64,000 nucleotides of DNA, taken from assembly GCF_007641235.1 (NCBI RefSeq), contig NZ_CP038157.1, forward strand, positions 992,001-1,056,000, written 5' to 3'. The translations under genes were made by a program, and so were the position numbers. The DNA is from Corynebacterium sanguinis. GTDB taxonomy: Bacteria; Actinomycetota; Actinomycetes; Mycobacteriales; Mycobacteriaceae. The notes beneath the pieces are model-generated. The model was not told the DNA's origin. It worked only from the letters and a program-made list of their open reading frames with translations, and did not search any database. Numbering within the stretch: the stretch's first letter is position 1; the number at the start of each line of letters is the position of its first letter. Below are positions 8,703-16,654 of the stretch, piece after piece.

Positions 8703-10526
8703 ATGACCACCGCAATCAAGGGGATGGCGCAGGAAGCGCCCACCGACAACGAACACCTCATCGCTTGGGTTAACGAGGCTGTGGATCTATTCCAGCCGGA
8801 GCGCGTGGTCTTCGTAGACGGTTCCCAAGAGGAGTGGGACGCCTTTGCTGCCGACCTGGTTGAGAAGGGCACCTTGATCAAGCTCAACGAGGAAAAGCGC
8901 CCGAACTCCTACCTGGCGCGCTCCAACCCGTCCGACGTCGCACGAGTCGAGTCGCGCACCTTTATCGCCACCGAGGCTGAGGCGGACGCCGGCCCCACCA
9001 ACAATTGGATGAAGCCCGAGGCCCTCAAAGACGAGATGCGCGAGCACTTCCGCGGCTCCATGAAGGGGCGCACCATGTACGTCGTGCCGTTCTGCATGGG
9101 CCCCATCACCGACCCCGACCCGAAGCTGGGCGTGCAGCTCACGGACTCGGAGTACGTTGTCATGTCCATGCGCATCATGACCCGCATGGGCCAGGAAGCG
9201 CTGGACAAGATCGAGGGCGACAACTTCGTGCACTGCCTCCACTCCGTCGGCGCCCCGCTGGCCGAGGGTGAGCGGGACGTGGCGTGGCCCTGCAACTCCA
9301 CGAAATACATTTCCCAGTTCCCGGAGACCAAGGAGATCTGGTCCTTCGGCTCCGGCTACGGCGGTAACGCAATTCTGGCGAAGAAGTGCTACGCGCTGCG
9401 CATCGCTTCCGTTATGGCCAAGGAGGAAGGCTGGATGGCGGAGCACATGCTCATCCTCAAGCTGACCTCGCCGGAGGGCAAGAGCTACCACATCACCGGC
9501 GCATTCCCCTCGGCTTGCGGCAAGACCAACCTCGCGATGATCACCCCGACGCTCGAGGGTTGGAGCGCCGAGGTCGTCGGCGACGATATCGCCTGGATGC
9601 ACCTCAAGGAGGACGGCCTGTACGCGGTGAACCCGGAGAACGGATTCTTCGGCGTCGCGCCGGGCACAAACTACGCCTCCAACCCGATCGCGATGCGCAC
9701 CATGGAGCCGGGCAACACCCTGTTCACCAACGTCGCGCTCACCGACGACGGCGATATTTGGTGGGAGGGCATGGACGGTGAAGAGCCCGCGCACCTGATC
9801 GACTGGCGCGGTGCCGACTGGACCCCGGATTCCGGCCAGGACGCCGCCCACCCGAACTCGCGCTACTGCGTGCCGATCGAGCAGTGCCCGACCGCCGCGC
9901 CGGAGTTCAACGACCCGAACGGTGTGAAGATCGATGCCATTCTCTTCGGTGGCCGCCGCCCCGACACCGTGCCGCTGGTGACCCAGGCGCTCGACTGGGA
10001 GCACGGCACCATGATCGGTGCGATGCTCTCCTCCGGGCAGACCGCCGCCTCCTCCGAGGCGAAGGTCGGTAGCCTGCGCCACGACCCGATGGCCATGCTG
10101 CCGTTCATGGGTTACGCCGTGGGCGACTACTTCCAGCACTGGATCGACATGGGCAACCGCGGCGGAGAGCGCATGCCGGAGATCTTCCTGGTCAACTGGT
10201 TCCGCCGCGGCGACGACGGTCGCTTCCTGTGGCCGGGCTTCGGCGAGAACTCCCGCGTGCTGAAGTGGATCATCGACCGCATCGAGGGCAAGGTCGGCGC
10301 CGACGAAACCGTCGTGGGCCATACCGCCCGCGCCGAGGACCTCGACCTGACCGGCCTGGACACCCCGCTCGCCGATGTGGAGGAGGCCCTCCACGCCGAC
10401 CCGAAGCTGTGGTCCGGCGACATCGAGGATTCGCGCCGCTACTTTGAGCGCCTCGGCGAGCGGGTCCCGAGCGAAATCTTCGACCAGCTGGACAAGCTCT
10501 CCGACCGCGTCAAGGCCGCGAAGTAG
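8703..10526 (+). CDS. pckG: Phosphoenolpyruvate carboxykinase (GTP)
   Basis: Converts oxaloacetate and GTP to phosphoenolpyruvate, the first step of gluconeogenesis. The protein has 607 residues, normal for the GTP class. The kinase-1a P-loop FPSACGKTN lies near residue 270 and the guanine-specific region contains [14 protein letters not shown] near residue 515. ATG 8703 follows a good AGGAGAG site; an in-frame GTG at 8637 lies upstream but has no ribosome-binding site. The operators upstream suggest carbon-source control. The convergent mtrP gene ends 1 bp after it. Confidence 0.97.
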   Translation: MTTAIKGMAQEAPTDNEHLIAWVNEAVDLFQPERVVFVDGSQEEWDAFAADLVEKGTLIKLNEEKRPNSYLARSNPSDVARVESRTFIATEAEADAGPTNNWMKPEALKDEMREHFRGSMKGRTMYVVPFCMGPITDPDPKLGVQLTDSEYVVMSMRIMTRMGQEALDKIEGDNFVHCLHSVGAPLAEGERDVAWPCNSTKYISQFPETKEIWSFGSGYGGNAILAKKCYALRIASVMAKEEGWMAEHMLILKLTSPEGKSYHITGAFPSACGKTNLAMITPTLEGWSAEVVGDDIAWMHLKEDGLYAVNPENGFFGVAPGTNYASNPIAMRTMEPGNTLFTNVALTDDGDIWWEGMDGEEPAHLIDWRGADWTPDSGQDAAHPNSRYCVPIEQCPTAAPEFNDPNGVKIDAILFGGRRPDTVPLVTQALDWEHGTMIGAMLSSGQTAASSEAKVGSLRHDPMAMLPFMGYAVGDYFQHWIDMGNRGGERMPEIFLVNWFRRGDDGRFLWPGFGENSRVLKWIIDRIEGKVGADETVVGHTARAEDLDLTGLDTPLADVEEALHADPKLWSGDIEDSRRYFERLGERVPSEIFDQLDKLSDRVKAAK

Positions 10527-10527
10527 T

Positions 10528-11292
10528 TCACCGGTCGACTTCGGGTGGCACGCGCAGCGCCACCACCAGGTTGGAGGTCGCGAACTCGCGCAGCAGCGGC
10601 ACCTGCGCCACCCACCACGCCCACGACGGGTGATAGCGTGGGAACGCCACGAACTCAAGGTTTTGCTCGCGCGCCCACCTCAGGCCGTCGGTTGCGGAGA
10701 CGTCGAAAAGCGACATGCCCCAGACGTTCTTCGGCTGGCGGCCATGTTTGCGCGCGTAACGACGCCTCGCGTACTCGCCGCCCACATAATGCGGCCACAG
10801 GCCGGTCTCGTGGCCGCCGAACGGGCCGAGCCACACGGTGTAGCTGAGCACGACCAGCCCGCCCGGGGCGCACACCCGGATCATCTCATCGGCCATGTCG
10901 CGCCAGTTCGGGATGTGTTCGGCGACGTTGGAGGAATACACCACGTCGAAAGATGCGTCGGCAAAGGGCAGTGCGGCGCCGTCGCCGCGCACCGCGCCGT
11001 AGCCGCTGAGGCCCGCCGCCGACATCTCGGACACGTCCGGCTCAAGGCCGACGTAGTGCGCGCCGACGCGGGCGAACTCCGCGGCGAAGTAGCCCGGGCC
11101 GCCCCCGACGTCGAGGACGTTCTTGGCCTTCAGCGGTGAGTGGGTCAGGTCGTTGGAGAGGGCGTCGATAAGCAGCGCGGTGTCGCGGGCGAGGCCGCCG
11201 TAGAAAATGGCTGGCCGGAACTGCTCGTACACAAAGGAGCGGAGAAGGCGCACTGAGCGGTTCCAGGTGGCGAGGCGGCGGGTACGGTACAC
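10528..11292 (-). CDS. mtrP: SAM-dependent methyltransferase MtrP (Rv0224c-like)
   Basis: Class I methyltransferase of about 254 residues, with SAM motif NVLDVGGGPGYFAAEF near residue 60, an acidic LEPD loop and DVVYSSNVAEHIPN. In C. glutamicum the orthologue MtrP is required for efficient membrane transport of trehalose mycolates; I assign it by the family and by the gene order Rv0224c-Rv0225. The start is GTG 11292 as the best fit, because the divergent glycosyltransferase begins at 11297. A start further upstream would run into that gene. Confidence 0.82.
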   Translation of the reverse strand: MYRTRRLATWNRSVRLLRSFVYEQFRPAIFYGGLARDTALLIDALSNDLTHSPLKAKNVLDVGGGPGYFAAEFARVGAHYVGLEPDVSEMSAAGLSGYGAVRGDGAALPFADASFDVVYSSNVAEHIPNWRDMADEMIRVCAPGGLVVLSYTVWLGPFGGHETGLWPHYVGGEYARRRYARKHGRQPKNVWGMSLFDVSATDGLRWAREQNLEFVAFPRYHPSWAWWVAQVPLLREFATSNLVVALRVPPEVDR

Positions 11293-11296
11293 ACGT

Positions 11297-12373
11297 ATGA
11301 AGATACTGCTGCTGTGTTGGCGCGACATGTCCCACCCTCAGGGGGGTGGATCGGAAGCCTACATCGAGCGCGTCGGTGAGTATCTCGCGCGCCAGGGCCA
11401 CGACGTGGTGCTGCGCACGGCCGCGTACACTGACGCGCCGCGCCGCAGCGTCAAAAACGGGGTGCGCATCGAGCGCTCCGGCGGCAAGTACGGCGTTTAC
11501 CTGCTCGCGCCGCTGGCGGCGTGGCGGCACCGCCCGGACGTGATTGTGGATACTCAAAACGGCATCCCGTTTTTCGCGCGGTTGTACTCGCGGGCGGAGA
11601 CGGTGCTGCTCACCCACCACAGTCACCTGCGGCAATGGCCAGTCGCGGGGCCTTTTATTGGGCGGCTCGGGTCGTTTCTGGAGCGCCGCGTCGCCCCGCG
11701 CGTTTACCGCGGCGCGCAGTACGTCACCGTGTCCGACGCCTCGCGCGAGGACCTCATCGCCCTGGGCGTGCGCGACGCCGACATCGCGGTGGTGCACAAC
11801 GGGGTCGATCCGGTGCCGCAGGTCGTGCCCTACCTGCCTGATGACGGGCTAACGCACCTGGTCACCCTGTCGCGGCTAGTGCCGCACAAGCGCATTGAGC
11901 AGGCGATCGACGTCGTGCGCGAGCTCGACGGCGTGGTGCTCGACGTGCTTGGTTCCGGCTGGTGGGAGGACGAGCTGCGCACCTACGCTGCGGGGCTCGA
12001 GGGGCGCGTGATCTTCCACGGACACGTCAGCGACGAGTACAAGCACGCCGTGCTCGCACGCGCGGCACTGCACTTGATGCCGAGCGTCAAGGAGGGCTGG
12101 GGGATCGCGGTCATCGAGGCAGCGCAGCATGGCGTGCCCACCGTCGGTTACGTCGAGGCCGGGGGTTTAGGCGATTCAATTGTCCACGGTACAACCGGCC
12201 TGTTGGTGGAGTCCGAGGACGAGTTCCGCAGTGCTATTGAGCGCCTGCTTGACGACGCCGTCCTGCGTGCCCGCCTCGGAGAAAACGCGAGACAGTGGGC
12301 GGGCCGCTTCTCCTGGGAGGAGACGGGCCGCAGGTTCTCTGAGCTCATTGCGGGGAGCGAAGGATCCCGGTAG
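11297..12373 (+). CDS. GT4-family glycosyltransferase (Rv0225-like)
   Basis: A GT-B enzyme of 358 residues. The N-terminal domain has a Gly-rich loop (PQGGGSEAYIERV near residue 16). The C-terminal nucleotide-sugar domain has the EX7E motif in SVKEGWGIAVIEAAQHG near residue 265. It matches Rv0225 in its place beside the mtrP-type methyltransferase. The substrate is unknown; a cytoplasmic step in an envelope glycan or glycolipid is inferred from the neighbours. The possible -10 sequence TACGGT ends only 8 bp before ATG, so the transcript is probably leaderless. Confidence 0.9.
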   Translation: MKILLLCWRDMSHPQGGGSEAYIERVGEYLARQGHDVVLRTAAYTDAPRRSVKNGVRIERSGGKYGVYLLAPLAAWRHRPDVIVDTQNGIPFFARLYSRAETVLLTHHSHLRQWPVAGPFIGRLGSFLERRVAPRVYRGAQYVTVSDASREDLIALGVRDADIAVVHNGVDPVPQVVPYLPDDGLTHLVTLSRLVPHKRIEQAIDVVRELDGVVLDVLGSGWWEDELRTYAAGLEGRVIFHGHVSDEYKHAVLARAALHLMPSVKEGWGIAVIEAAQHGVPTVGYVEAGGLGDSIVHGTTGLLVESEDEFRSAIERLLDDAVLRARLGENARQWAGRFSWEETGRRFSELIAGSEGSR

Positions 12374-12395
12374 GCGCGCCCGGGGTGTGCACAGG

Positions 12396-12444
12396 CCAAC
12401 GCCCGCCCCCGGTGGCGCGGTTGCGCGGGTGGGGCGGGCGTTGG
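12396..12444. terminator. GC-rich bidirectional hairpin
   Basis: A perfect 14-bp inverted repeat (arms CCAACGCCCGCCCC and complement) with a 21-base loop separates the ends of the glycosyltransferase gene and the convergent 83-residue gene. It has no long T-run. Confidence 0.7.
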
Positions 12445-12470
12445 AATGCGTTGAACAGTAGGTTACGCGG

Positions 12471-12722
12471 TTATGCGGGGACGTCGAGGTCCCGGGAGCG
12501 GAGACGTTCCTTCATTTCCGCCTCGACGAGGACGGGGATGAAGTCCTCGATGTTTGCCCGGTCCTTGTGCTGGGCCTTGACGGCGTCGAAGGACTCTTCG
12601 ATGAGCTCGCTCGGGTACACACTGGACCATTCAGTGATGAGGTCCTCGCGGATGTTGCGCAGTGCGCGCTCGCGGATGATGCTGAAGTCGATGTCGTTGG
12701 TCTTGGTGGTCTTGTTGGTCAT
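12471..12722 (-). CDS. Small helical protein, three-helix-bundle dimerisation type
   Basis: Acidic/basic helical protein of 83 residues. The segment IREDLITEWSSVYPSELIEE followed by SFDAVKAQHKDRANIEDF resembles the three-helix-bundle (DUF3562-like) domain found alone or in front of arsenate-reductase-like proteins; this is a family-level impression only. A clear AGGAG ribosome-binding site precedes ATG 12722. It lies 39 bp behind a 56-residue gene in the same direction, so the two form a small operon inside the conserved envelope locus. Confidence 0.65.
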   Translation of the reverse strand: MTNKTTKTNDIDFSIIRERALRNIREDLITEWSSVYPSELIEESFDAVKAQHKDRANIEDFIPVLVEAEMKERLRSRDLDVPA

Positions 12723-12761
12723 GGTCTTTCTCCTTGTTTCGAAAGTTTGGTGAATGGATGT

Positions 12762-12932
12762 TTAGCTGCGCATGTTTGCCATTGCGATGGCAGTAATGAG
12801 CGGGGTGGTGGATTCGAGAAATGGTGTGTCGGGTTCCGGGGCCGGATCCTCGGGCCATTTCGCCAGGGCTGTGTGAACGGCTCGGGCAGTGCGAGGCGCG
12901 GATGCGGCCTTGTCGATGAGAGCTTCGGTCAT
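12762..12932 (-). CDS. Unknown 56-residue peptide
   Basis: ATG 12932 is preceded by GAAAGGACAAGG, a good ribosome-binding site. The N-terminal half is Ala-rich and helical. A Pro/Glu/Asp-rich middle (PEDPAPEPDTP) leads to a hydrophobic, Thr-containing C-terminal end (TTPLITAIAMANMRS). That layout resembles a leader plus core of a processed peptide, but no maturation enzyme is visible nearby. It has no Cys and no typical signal peptide. It is the first gene of a two-gene unit and a GlxR-type site lies about 205 bp upstream. Function unknown. Confidence 0.55.
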   Translation of the reverse strand: MTEALIDKAASAPRTARAVHTALAKWPEDPAPEPDTPFLESTTPLITAIAMANMRS

Positions 12933-13137
12933 TGATCCTTGTCCTTTCTGCCGGTCTGGAAGTGAATCTCGTGAAACTGGTTTTAGTAACCTGTTGTTCA
13001 ACTGCTGTTAACTTTAGAGGTAGGGTGCTGCGGGGTCAAGGCGCCGTTCAATTGGCGCGATCAAGTAATGGGTGAAAGCCTACTAAATTGCGTAAAGATG
13101 CAGGTAAACAAGGTTCTAATCTGGGAGAAAGTCAAAC

Positions 13138-13153
13138 TGTGATTTATATCACA
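13138..13153 (-). promoter_or_regulatory. GlxR (CRP-type) operator
   Basis: TGTGATTTATATCACA is a perfect match to the TGTGA-N6-TCACA site of the cAMP-dependent regulator GlxR. It lies in the 236-bp gap between the end of the Rv0226c-like gene and the start of the 56-residue gene, so the small two-gene unit is its likely target. The rest of the gap is AT-richer than its surroundings and shows no ORF. Confidence 0.75.
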
Positions 13154-13168
13154 TCAGCTTGGCGGGAG

Positions 13169-14710
13169 CTATTTCCGTGTTGCTGGGAGAGTTAACGTTG
13201 AGTTAACAACAGGTCGGTGCTCCGCCACTCGCGGCGAACATTCGACCCCGGCCCGTCGGACCCACCCGCACCAGGCGACAAGCGGCACCGCGAACCAACC
13301 CAACAACAGGATTCGCCCCAGCACCGACGGCTCGCGCGCCGGCGCACCGGTGTCCACCACGGTGCCGTCGGGATGAACCACGAGACCGATGCCGAGGGAG
13401 GCGAGTAGCGCGGTGTCGTCCGGGTTGGATTGGGCGAGCGCCCAGCGTGTCGACGCCTCGTCGACCACGTGGCCGCCGATACGCAACTCACCGGACTCCA
13501 CAACGTTGACCACCTTGGTTGCCGGGTCGACCACGGGGATTCCGTCGGAGCGCGTGAGCAGGGTCGGCCGGTCGACGAAGAGGATGTCGCGGCCCCGGGC
13601 GTCGATACGCGGCACGTCGACCACGGAGGGAGTCAGCGGCGACAGGGCCGCGGGGGCGTCGGGAACCTGCAGCATCGCGAACGCGCACGCGGCCGCAGCG
13701 AGCCGCGGGGTGAGGCCGCCGGCGGCAGAAACGTAGGCGGGAACGGCCAGGATCACCCACTTCTGGCCGTCGCGAAGCAGGCCCGCACCGGGAAGCCACT
13801 CGACCACGGCGGCGATCCCACCGAGCCAGGACGCCACCGCCACGGTGAACCCGACCGCGGCGAGGATGAGCAGGCGCCGTGGCACAGCGCGCCACCCGCA
13901 GGCCAGCACCACGGCGAGCAGCACGCCGAACAAAGCAAAACCGATCGAACGCGAGGGTGGCACCGCCGCGGCATTCCAGATGCCGCCGAGGCCAACCAGC
14001 GCGCCCAGGGTGCCCACCCACTGTTCGGCACGCGGCGCGAACGCCATTGCCGACGCCGCGCTCGCCGTGCCCGCGCCCGCGGCCGCCCACCCGGCGACGA
14101 CCCATGGGGCGCAGAACAACGCGGTGGCGACGAGGTGGCGCGGCCGCGTGGACAGGCTCGCAGCCGCCAGCGCCCCGGTCGGTGTCAGCGAGGCCACCCA
14201 CATTGCTGTCACTGATCCAGTGACCGCGATGAACGGCATGAGCCAGGCCGCCACCGCCAGCGACCACTGGCCCTGTAGAAGCCTCTCGATGACAAAGGGG
14301 TTCCACACCGCCACCGTCATCGCGGCGGCGCGGGCGAAGGGCGACGTGCCGAGCCGGTATCCCGCCCATGCCGCCGCGCACGCCGCCCCGACAACGATCA
14401 GGCGCACCGCAAGGACGGGAAAGACCAACTGCGACAGCACCGCGTCTTGGGGCACGTTGCGCGCCGGTAGGTCCCCGAACCCCAAGGACGCGTGGGTGAG
14501 CGCCATCTCGGGCAGCACCACCATGTCGCGCAGCGCGAACGCCTCGCCGGGCACCATGAAAGGCCAGGTCACCGCTACAACGAGGACAGCGGCCCACGCG
14601 CCCAGCCAGCTACCGGCGCGCAACGGCCACCGCCGCCCACGCGAGCGCGACCGCGCTACGTTGCGGGTGAGAGTTCTTAGAACTGTCCGCACACCGAGTG
14701 TATAGCTCAC
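13169..14710 (-). CDS. Rv0226c-like polytopic membrane protein
   Basis: Integral membrane protein of up to 513 residues with roughly ten hydrophobic segments. It occupies the place of the conserved mycobacterial Rv0226c between the glycosyltransferase and DUF3068 genes. Its biochemical function is unknown; location suggests envelope assembly. The start is ambiguous. GTG 14710 overlaps the TGA of the AbiEii gene by 4 bp. TTG 14623 lies inside the 76-bp repeat and is probably the ancestral start, because that frame meets a stop just upstream in the second repeat copy. The N-terminal 29 residues given here are therefore an acquired extension or are not translated. Confidence 0.8.
   Translation of the reverse strand: MSYTLGVRTVLRTLTRNVARSRSRGRRWPLRAGSWLGAWAAVLVVAVTWPFMVPGEAFALRDMVVLPEMALTHASLGFGDLPARNVPQDAVLSQLVFPVLAVRLIVVGAACAAAWAGYRLGTSPFARAAAMTVAVWNPFVIERLLQGQWSLAVAAWLMPFIAVTGSVTAMWVASLTPTGALAAASLSTRPRHLVATALFCAPWVVAGWAAAGAGTASAASAMAFAPRAEQWVGTLGALVGLGGIWNAAAVPPSRSIGFALFGVLLAVVLACGWRAVPRRLLILAAVGFTVAVASWLGGIAAVVEWLPGAGLLRDGQKWVILAVPAYVSAAGGLTPRLAAAACAFAMLQVPDAPAALSPLTPSVVDVPRIDARGRDILFVDRPTLLTRSDGIPVVDPATKVVNVVESGELRIGGHVVDEASTRWALAQSNPDDTALLASLGIGLVVHPDGTVVDTGAPAREPSVLGRILLLGWFAVPLVAWCGWVRRAGVECSPRVAEHRPVVNSTLTLPATRK
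14576..14651 (+). repeat. 76-bp direct repeat, copy 1
   Basis: Identical over 76 bases to 16579-16654. On the minus strand this copy encodes the N-terminal part of the Rv0226c-like protein (WPLRAGSWLGAWAAVLVV region). It marks the inner boundary of the AbiE islet. Confidence 0.95.
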
Positions 14711-15495
14711 TCACAGTCCAACCCCTGCCTTAACCCATCTTGTAGTGCATCGACCTTCTCAATTCGGCTCTGCAGCGGGGCGCTTGGGCCGCGGCCTTCG
14801 AAGAGCTTGTCCGCGAGGTGCGGCCCCTGGTGCTGTGCAAAACGCTGCAGAAGCTCCGCGGTTCTCTCTTGCCCCAAAGTCTTCGCGATCTCACTGCCCA
14901 ATACCCATGCCGTCATAACGGCGACAACCCCGAAGTTTTCGTCATCATCGGGAAACAGATCCCACAGGTCTTGCCTGGATTCGTACCAAGTTAGCACCAG
15001 TGCGAGATCGGATGCGTCCTTGTAAACACCTCCGGGCGCACGGTCGAACCAGGCGTGGAGTTTAAGCGCCGCGAAACCGGGATAGGACGGTACCCGGATA
15101 CACAGTCCATCACCGAAGTCCCTGTGCTCAGCGGAATCAAAAACCTCCTTGAAGCAGCTGACGTTGAAGCGTATGCCATCGACTGGTGAAACTTCACCAG
15201 GAGGATTCTCCACAGCACCGAAGGGAACGACATCTGAACGCATGCCGTCGACGCAAATCTCCTGCCAGGGTCGGTCCTTGGTGGAGAAATGCTCCTTCAA
15301 CCTGGCGAAGGATTCTAAGCCTTGCGCCGCCATGGCCAGATCGACATCGCGCGTCATCCGCAGCGGGGTCTCGCAGGAAAAATCCGCGTGGAGGATATCG
15401 CGGCATTTCGCCCCGATCAGCATGAAATTGTCCACATCGACCACACCGGAGATTCCCTTCAGCACCCGGCGGACATCATCAGCGTCAGATGTCAT
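14707..15495 (-). CDS. AbiEii-family nucleotidyltransferase toxin
   Basis: Protein of 262 residues with a DNA polymerase beta-type nucleotidyltransferase core. LIGAKCRDIL (residues 26-35) is followed by TRDVDLAM with the metal-binding Asp pair D50/D52, and by DVVPFGAVE near residue 88. These features and the upstream partner fit type IV AbiE toxins, which arrest cells and abort phage infection, in studied cases by modifying tRNA or using NTPs. The ATG overlaps the antitoxin gene by 11 bp. Its TGA overlaps the GTG of the downstream host gene. Confidence 0.85.
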   Translation of the reverse strand: MTSDADDVRRVLKGISGVVDVDNFMLIGAKCRDILHADFSCETPLRMTRDVDLAMAAQGLESFARLKEHFSTKDRPWQEICVDGMRSDVVPFGAVENPPGEVSPVDGIRFNVSCFKEVFDSAEHRDFGDGLCIRVPSYPGFAALKLHAWFDRAPGGVYKDASDLALVLTWYESRQDLWDLFPDDDENFGVVAVMTAWVLGSEIAKTLGQERTAELLQRFAQHQGPHLADKLFEGRGPSAPLQSRIEKVDALQDGLRQGLDCE

Positions 15496-16501
15496 CTGAC
15501 CCTCCGAGGTCCCCGGCGATCCTCGTCTCCAGCTCTCCAGCGATTTCCGATACCCGCGGGTCGCCGACTGACCGAAGATCTGCCAGTACCACGATCGCAG
15601 GGGCGACAGGCCACGACCAAGTGGACTGCGTCAACGCGGAGGTGTTACGAGTCCGTGGGCTCCAGAAAGAACTCCTGATCACCACATTTCCTTGTGGATC
15701 AGCGCGCAGCCGGGCGCTTTTAACAATGCGGGCCATTTCAGCGGGGTTCTCGACGTAGAAGTGCGCGCTCTGCCCTCCCAGGATTTCAGTTGAGACGGCT
15801 GGTTCTCCACTTATCCACCCAAGCGGCGGACCTTGTTTGAACAGCTCGGTATCTCCCGACCCTCGAAACAACTCCCGGCGTGCACCGAGGCCGCCGGCGT
15901 AGGAGTGTACCCAGGCGTCAATGAGGCCCCTCACGTTGGCGAAACGGTAGAAAGCTGGTTCGCCTTCGAGGTAGCCCGAATCCACCAATAGGGAAAGAGT
16001 CTTATGGGCTGTTGCGACGGACGTGCACGCTGCCGAGGCGAGCTCCCGGATGGGGGCTCGAAGCAGTTCTGGTGTGGTAATCAGGGCCGCGCTGACTTGC
16101 GCTCGTTGGGGCGTGAAGAGGGAGGCCGTTCCCCGGCGCCGCCGCGATGAGCTCACCTGGCTGTTGCCGGCGGTCGTTCTTCCCCTGACATCGATATAGA
16201 GGTTTGGCCGGTTGATGTAGCAATTTCCGCGGCCATCGGCGAAAGCCTGGTCGAGTTCGCGAAATCGCTCCGCAACCCGGGGCGTAATTGCAGGTGCGAG
16301 GAGAATTTCGTGGGAGGCTACCCTGGTTTGGGAAGAGGGTTGCTGGTCGGGGTTTTCTTCATACCGGATGTGGAAAGTTGCGCCTTCTCCGCTGATTTCC
16401 AGCAGCGGCTTGCCCTCGGAGAGGATTATCCGGAGTGGCACGGAAGCGCTGGCGAAGTTGTCATTCCACTTCTCCCAGTTCACGTGGTCCATGGTGCTCA
16501 T
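15485..16501 (-). CDS. AbiEi-family antitoxin / transcriptional regulator
   Basis: Protein of 338 residues. The region around residues 140-185 (ALITTPELLRAPIRELASAA, then TSVATAHKTLSLLVDSGYL) reads as a winged helix-turn-helix. The C-terminal part ends with VVLADLRSVGDPRVSEIAGE, a pattern common in AbiEi-type antitoxins with a C-terminal neutralising domain. It is longer than the classical about 200-residue AbiEi, with an extra N-terminal part. In known AbiE systems the antitoxin represses the operon by binding inverted repeats in its promoter; candidate repeats are present. No strong ribosome-binding site is seen, so it may be leaderless. Confidence 0.78.
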   Translation of the reverse strand: MSTMDHVNWEKWNDNFASASVPLRIILSEGKPLLEISGEGATFHIRYEENPDQQPSSQTRVASHEILLAPAITPRVAERFRELDQAFADGRGNCYINRPNLYIDVRGRTTAGNSQVSSSRRRRGTASLFTPQRAQVSAALITTPELLRAPIRELASAACTSVATAHKTLSLLVDSGYLEGEPAFYRFANVRGLIDAWVHSYAGGLGARRELFRGSGDTELFKQGPPLGWISGEPAVSTEILGGQSAHFYVENPAEMARIVKSARLRADPQGNVVIRSSFWSPRTRNTSALTQSTWSWPVAPAIVVLADLRSVGDPRVSEIAGELETRIAGDLGGSDDI

Positions 16502-16524
16502 GGTAGCAGTCGTTTGCTATTGAC

Positions 16525-16549
16525 GAACGTTTAACAAAAGTGAACGTTC
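16525..16549 (-). promoter_or_regulatory. Candidate AbiEi operator
   Basis: Two GAACGTT elements, GAACGTTT at 16525-16532 and the palindrome GAACGTTC at 16542-16549, stand 17 bp apart directly upstream of the antitoxin gene. This fits an autoregulation site, but no binding data are available from sequence. Confidence 0.4.
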
Positions 16550-16578
16550 GACTTTTTGGAACGGCGGCACCGTGCGGG

Positions 16579-16654
16579 TACAACGAGGACAGCGGCCCAC
16601 GCGCCCAGCCAGCTACCGGCGCGCAACGGCCACCGCCGCCCACGCGAGCGCGAC
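16579..16654 (+). repeat. 76-bp direct repeat, copy 2
   Basis: Identical to 14576-14651. On the minus strand it contains the last codons and stop of the DUF3068 gene. It marks the outer boundary of the AbiE islet. Confidence 0.95.

Larger units (their letters stand above)
14576..16654. mobile_element. AbiE toxin-antitoxin islet flanked by 76-bp direct repeats
   Basis: The 1927 bp between the repeats hold only the AbiEi-like and AbiEii-like genes and their promoter. The repeats duplicate the junction of the two host genes, so the DUF3068 gene keeps its end (copy 2) and the Rv0226c-like gene keeps its beginning (copy 1). There is no integrase or transposase. Base composition looks less GC-rich than the flanking envelope genes. 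Acquisition by recombination is inferred; the route is unknown. Confidence 0.8.

Noticed and set aside
8787..10658. 623-codon open frame antisense to pckG
   Set aside because: High-GC shadow of pckG. Its translation is Val/His/Arg/Asp-rich without family motifs or a start signal.
12450..12470. Additional peptide gene after the GC-rich hairpin
   Set aside because: No start with a ribosome-binding site in the short gap.
14576..16654. Insertion sequence or prophage origin for the AbiE islet
   Set aside because: No transposase, integrase, terminal inverted repeats or short target duplication. The 76-bp repeat is too long for an IS duplication.
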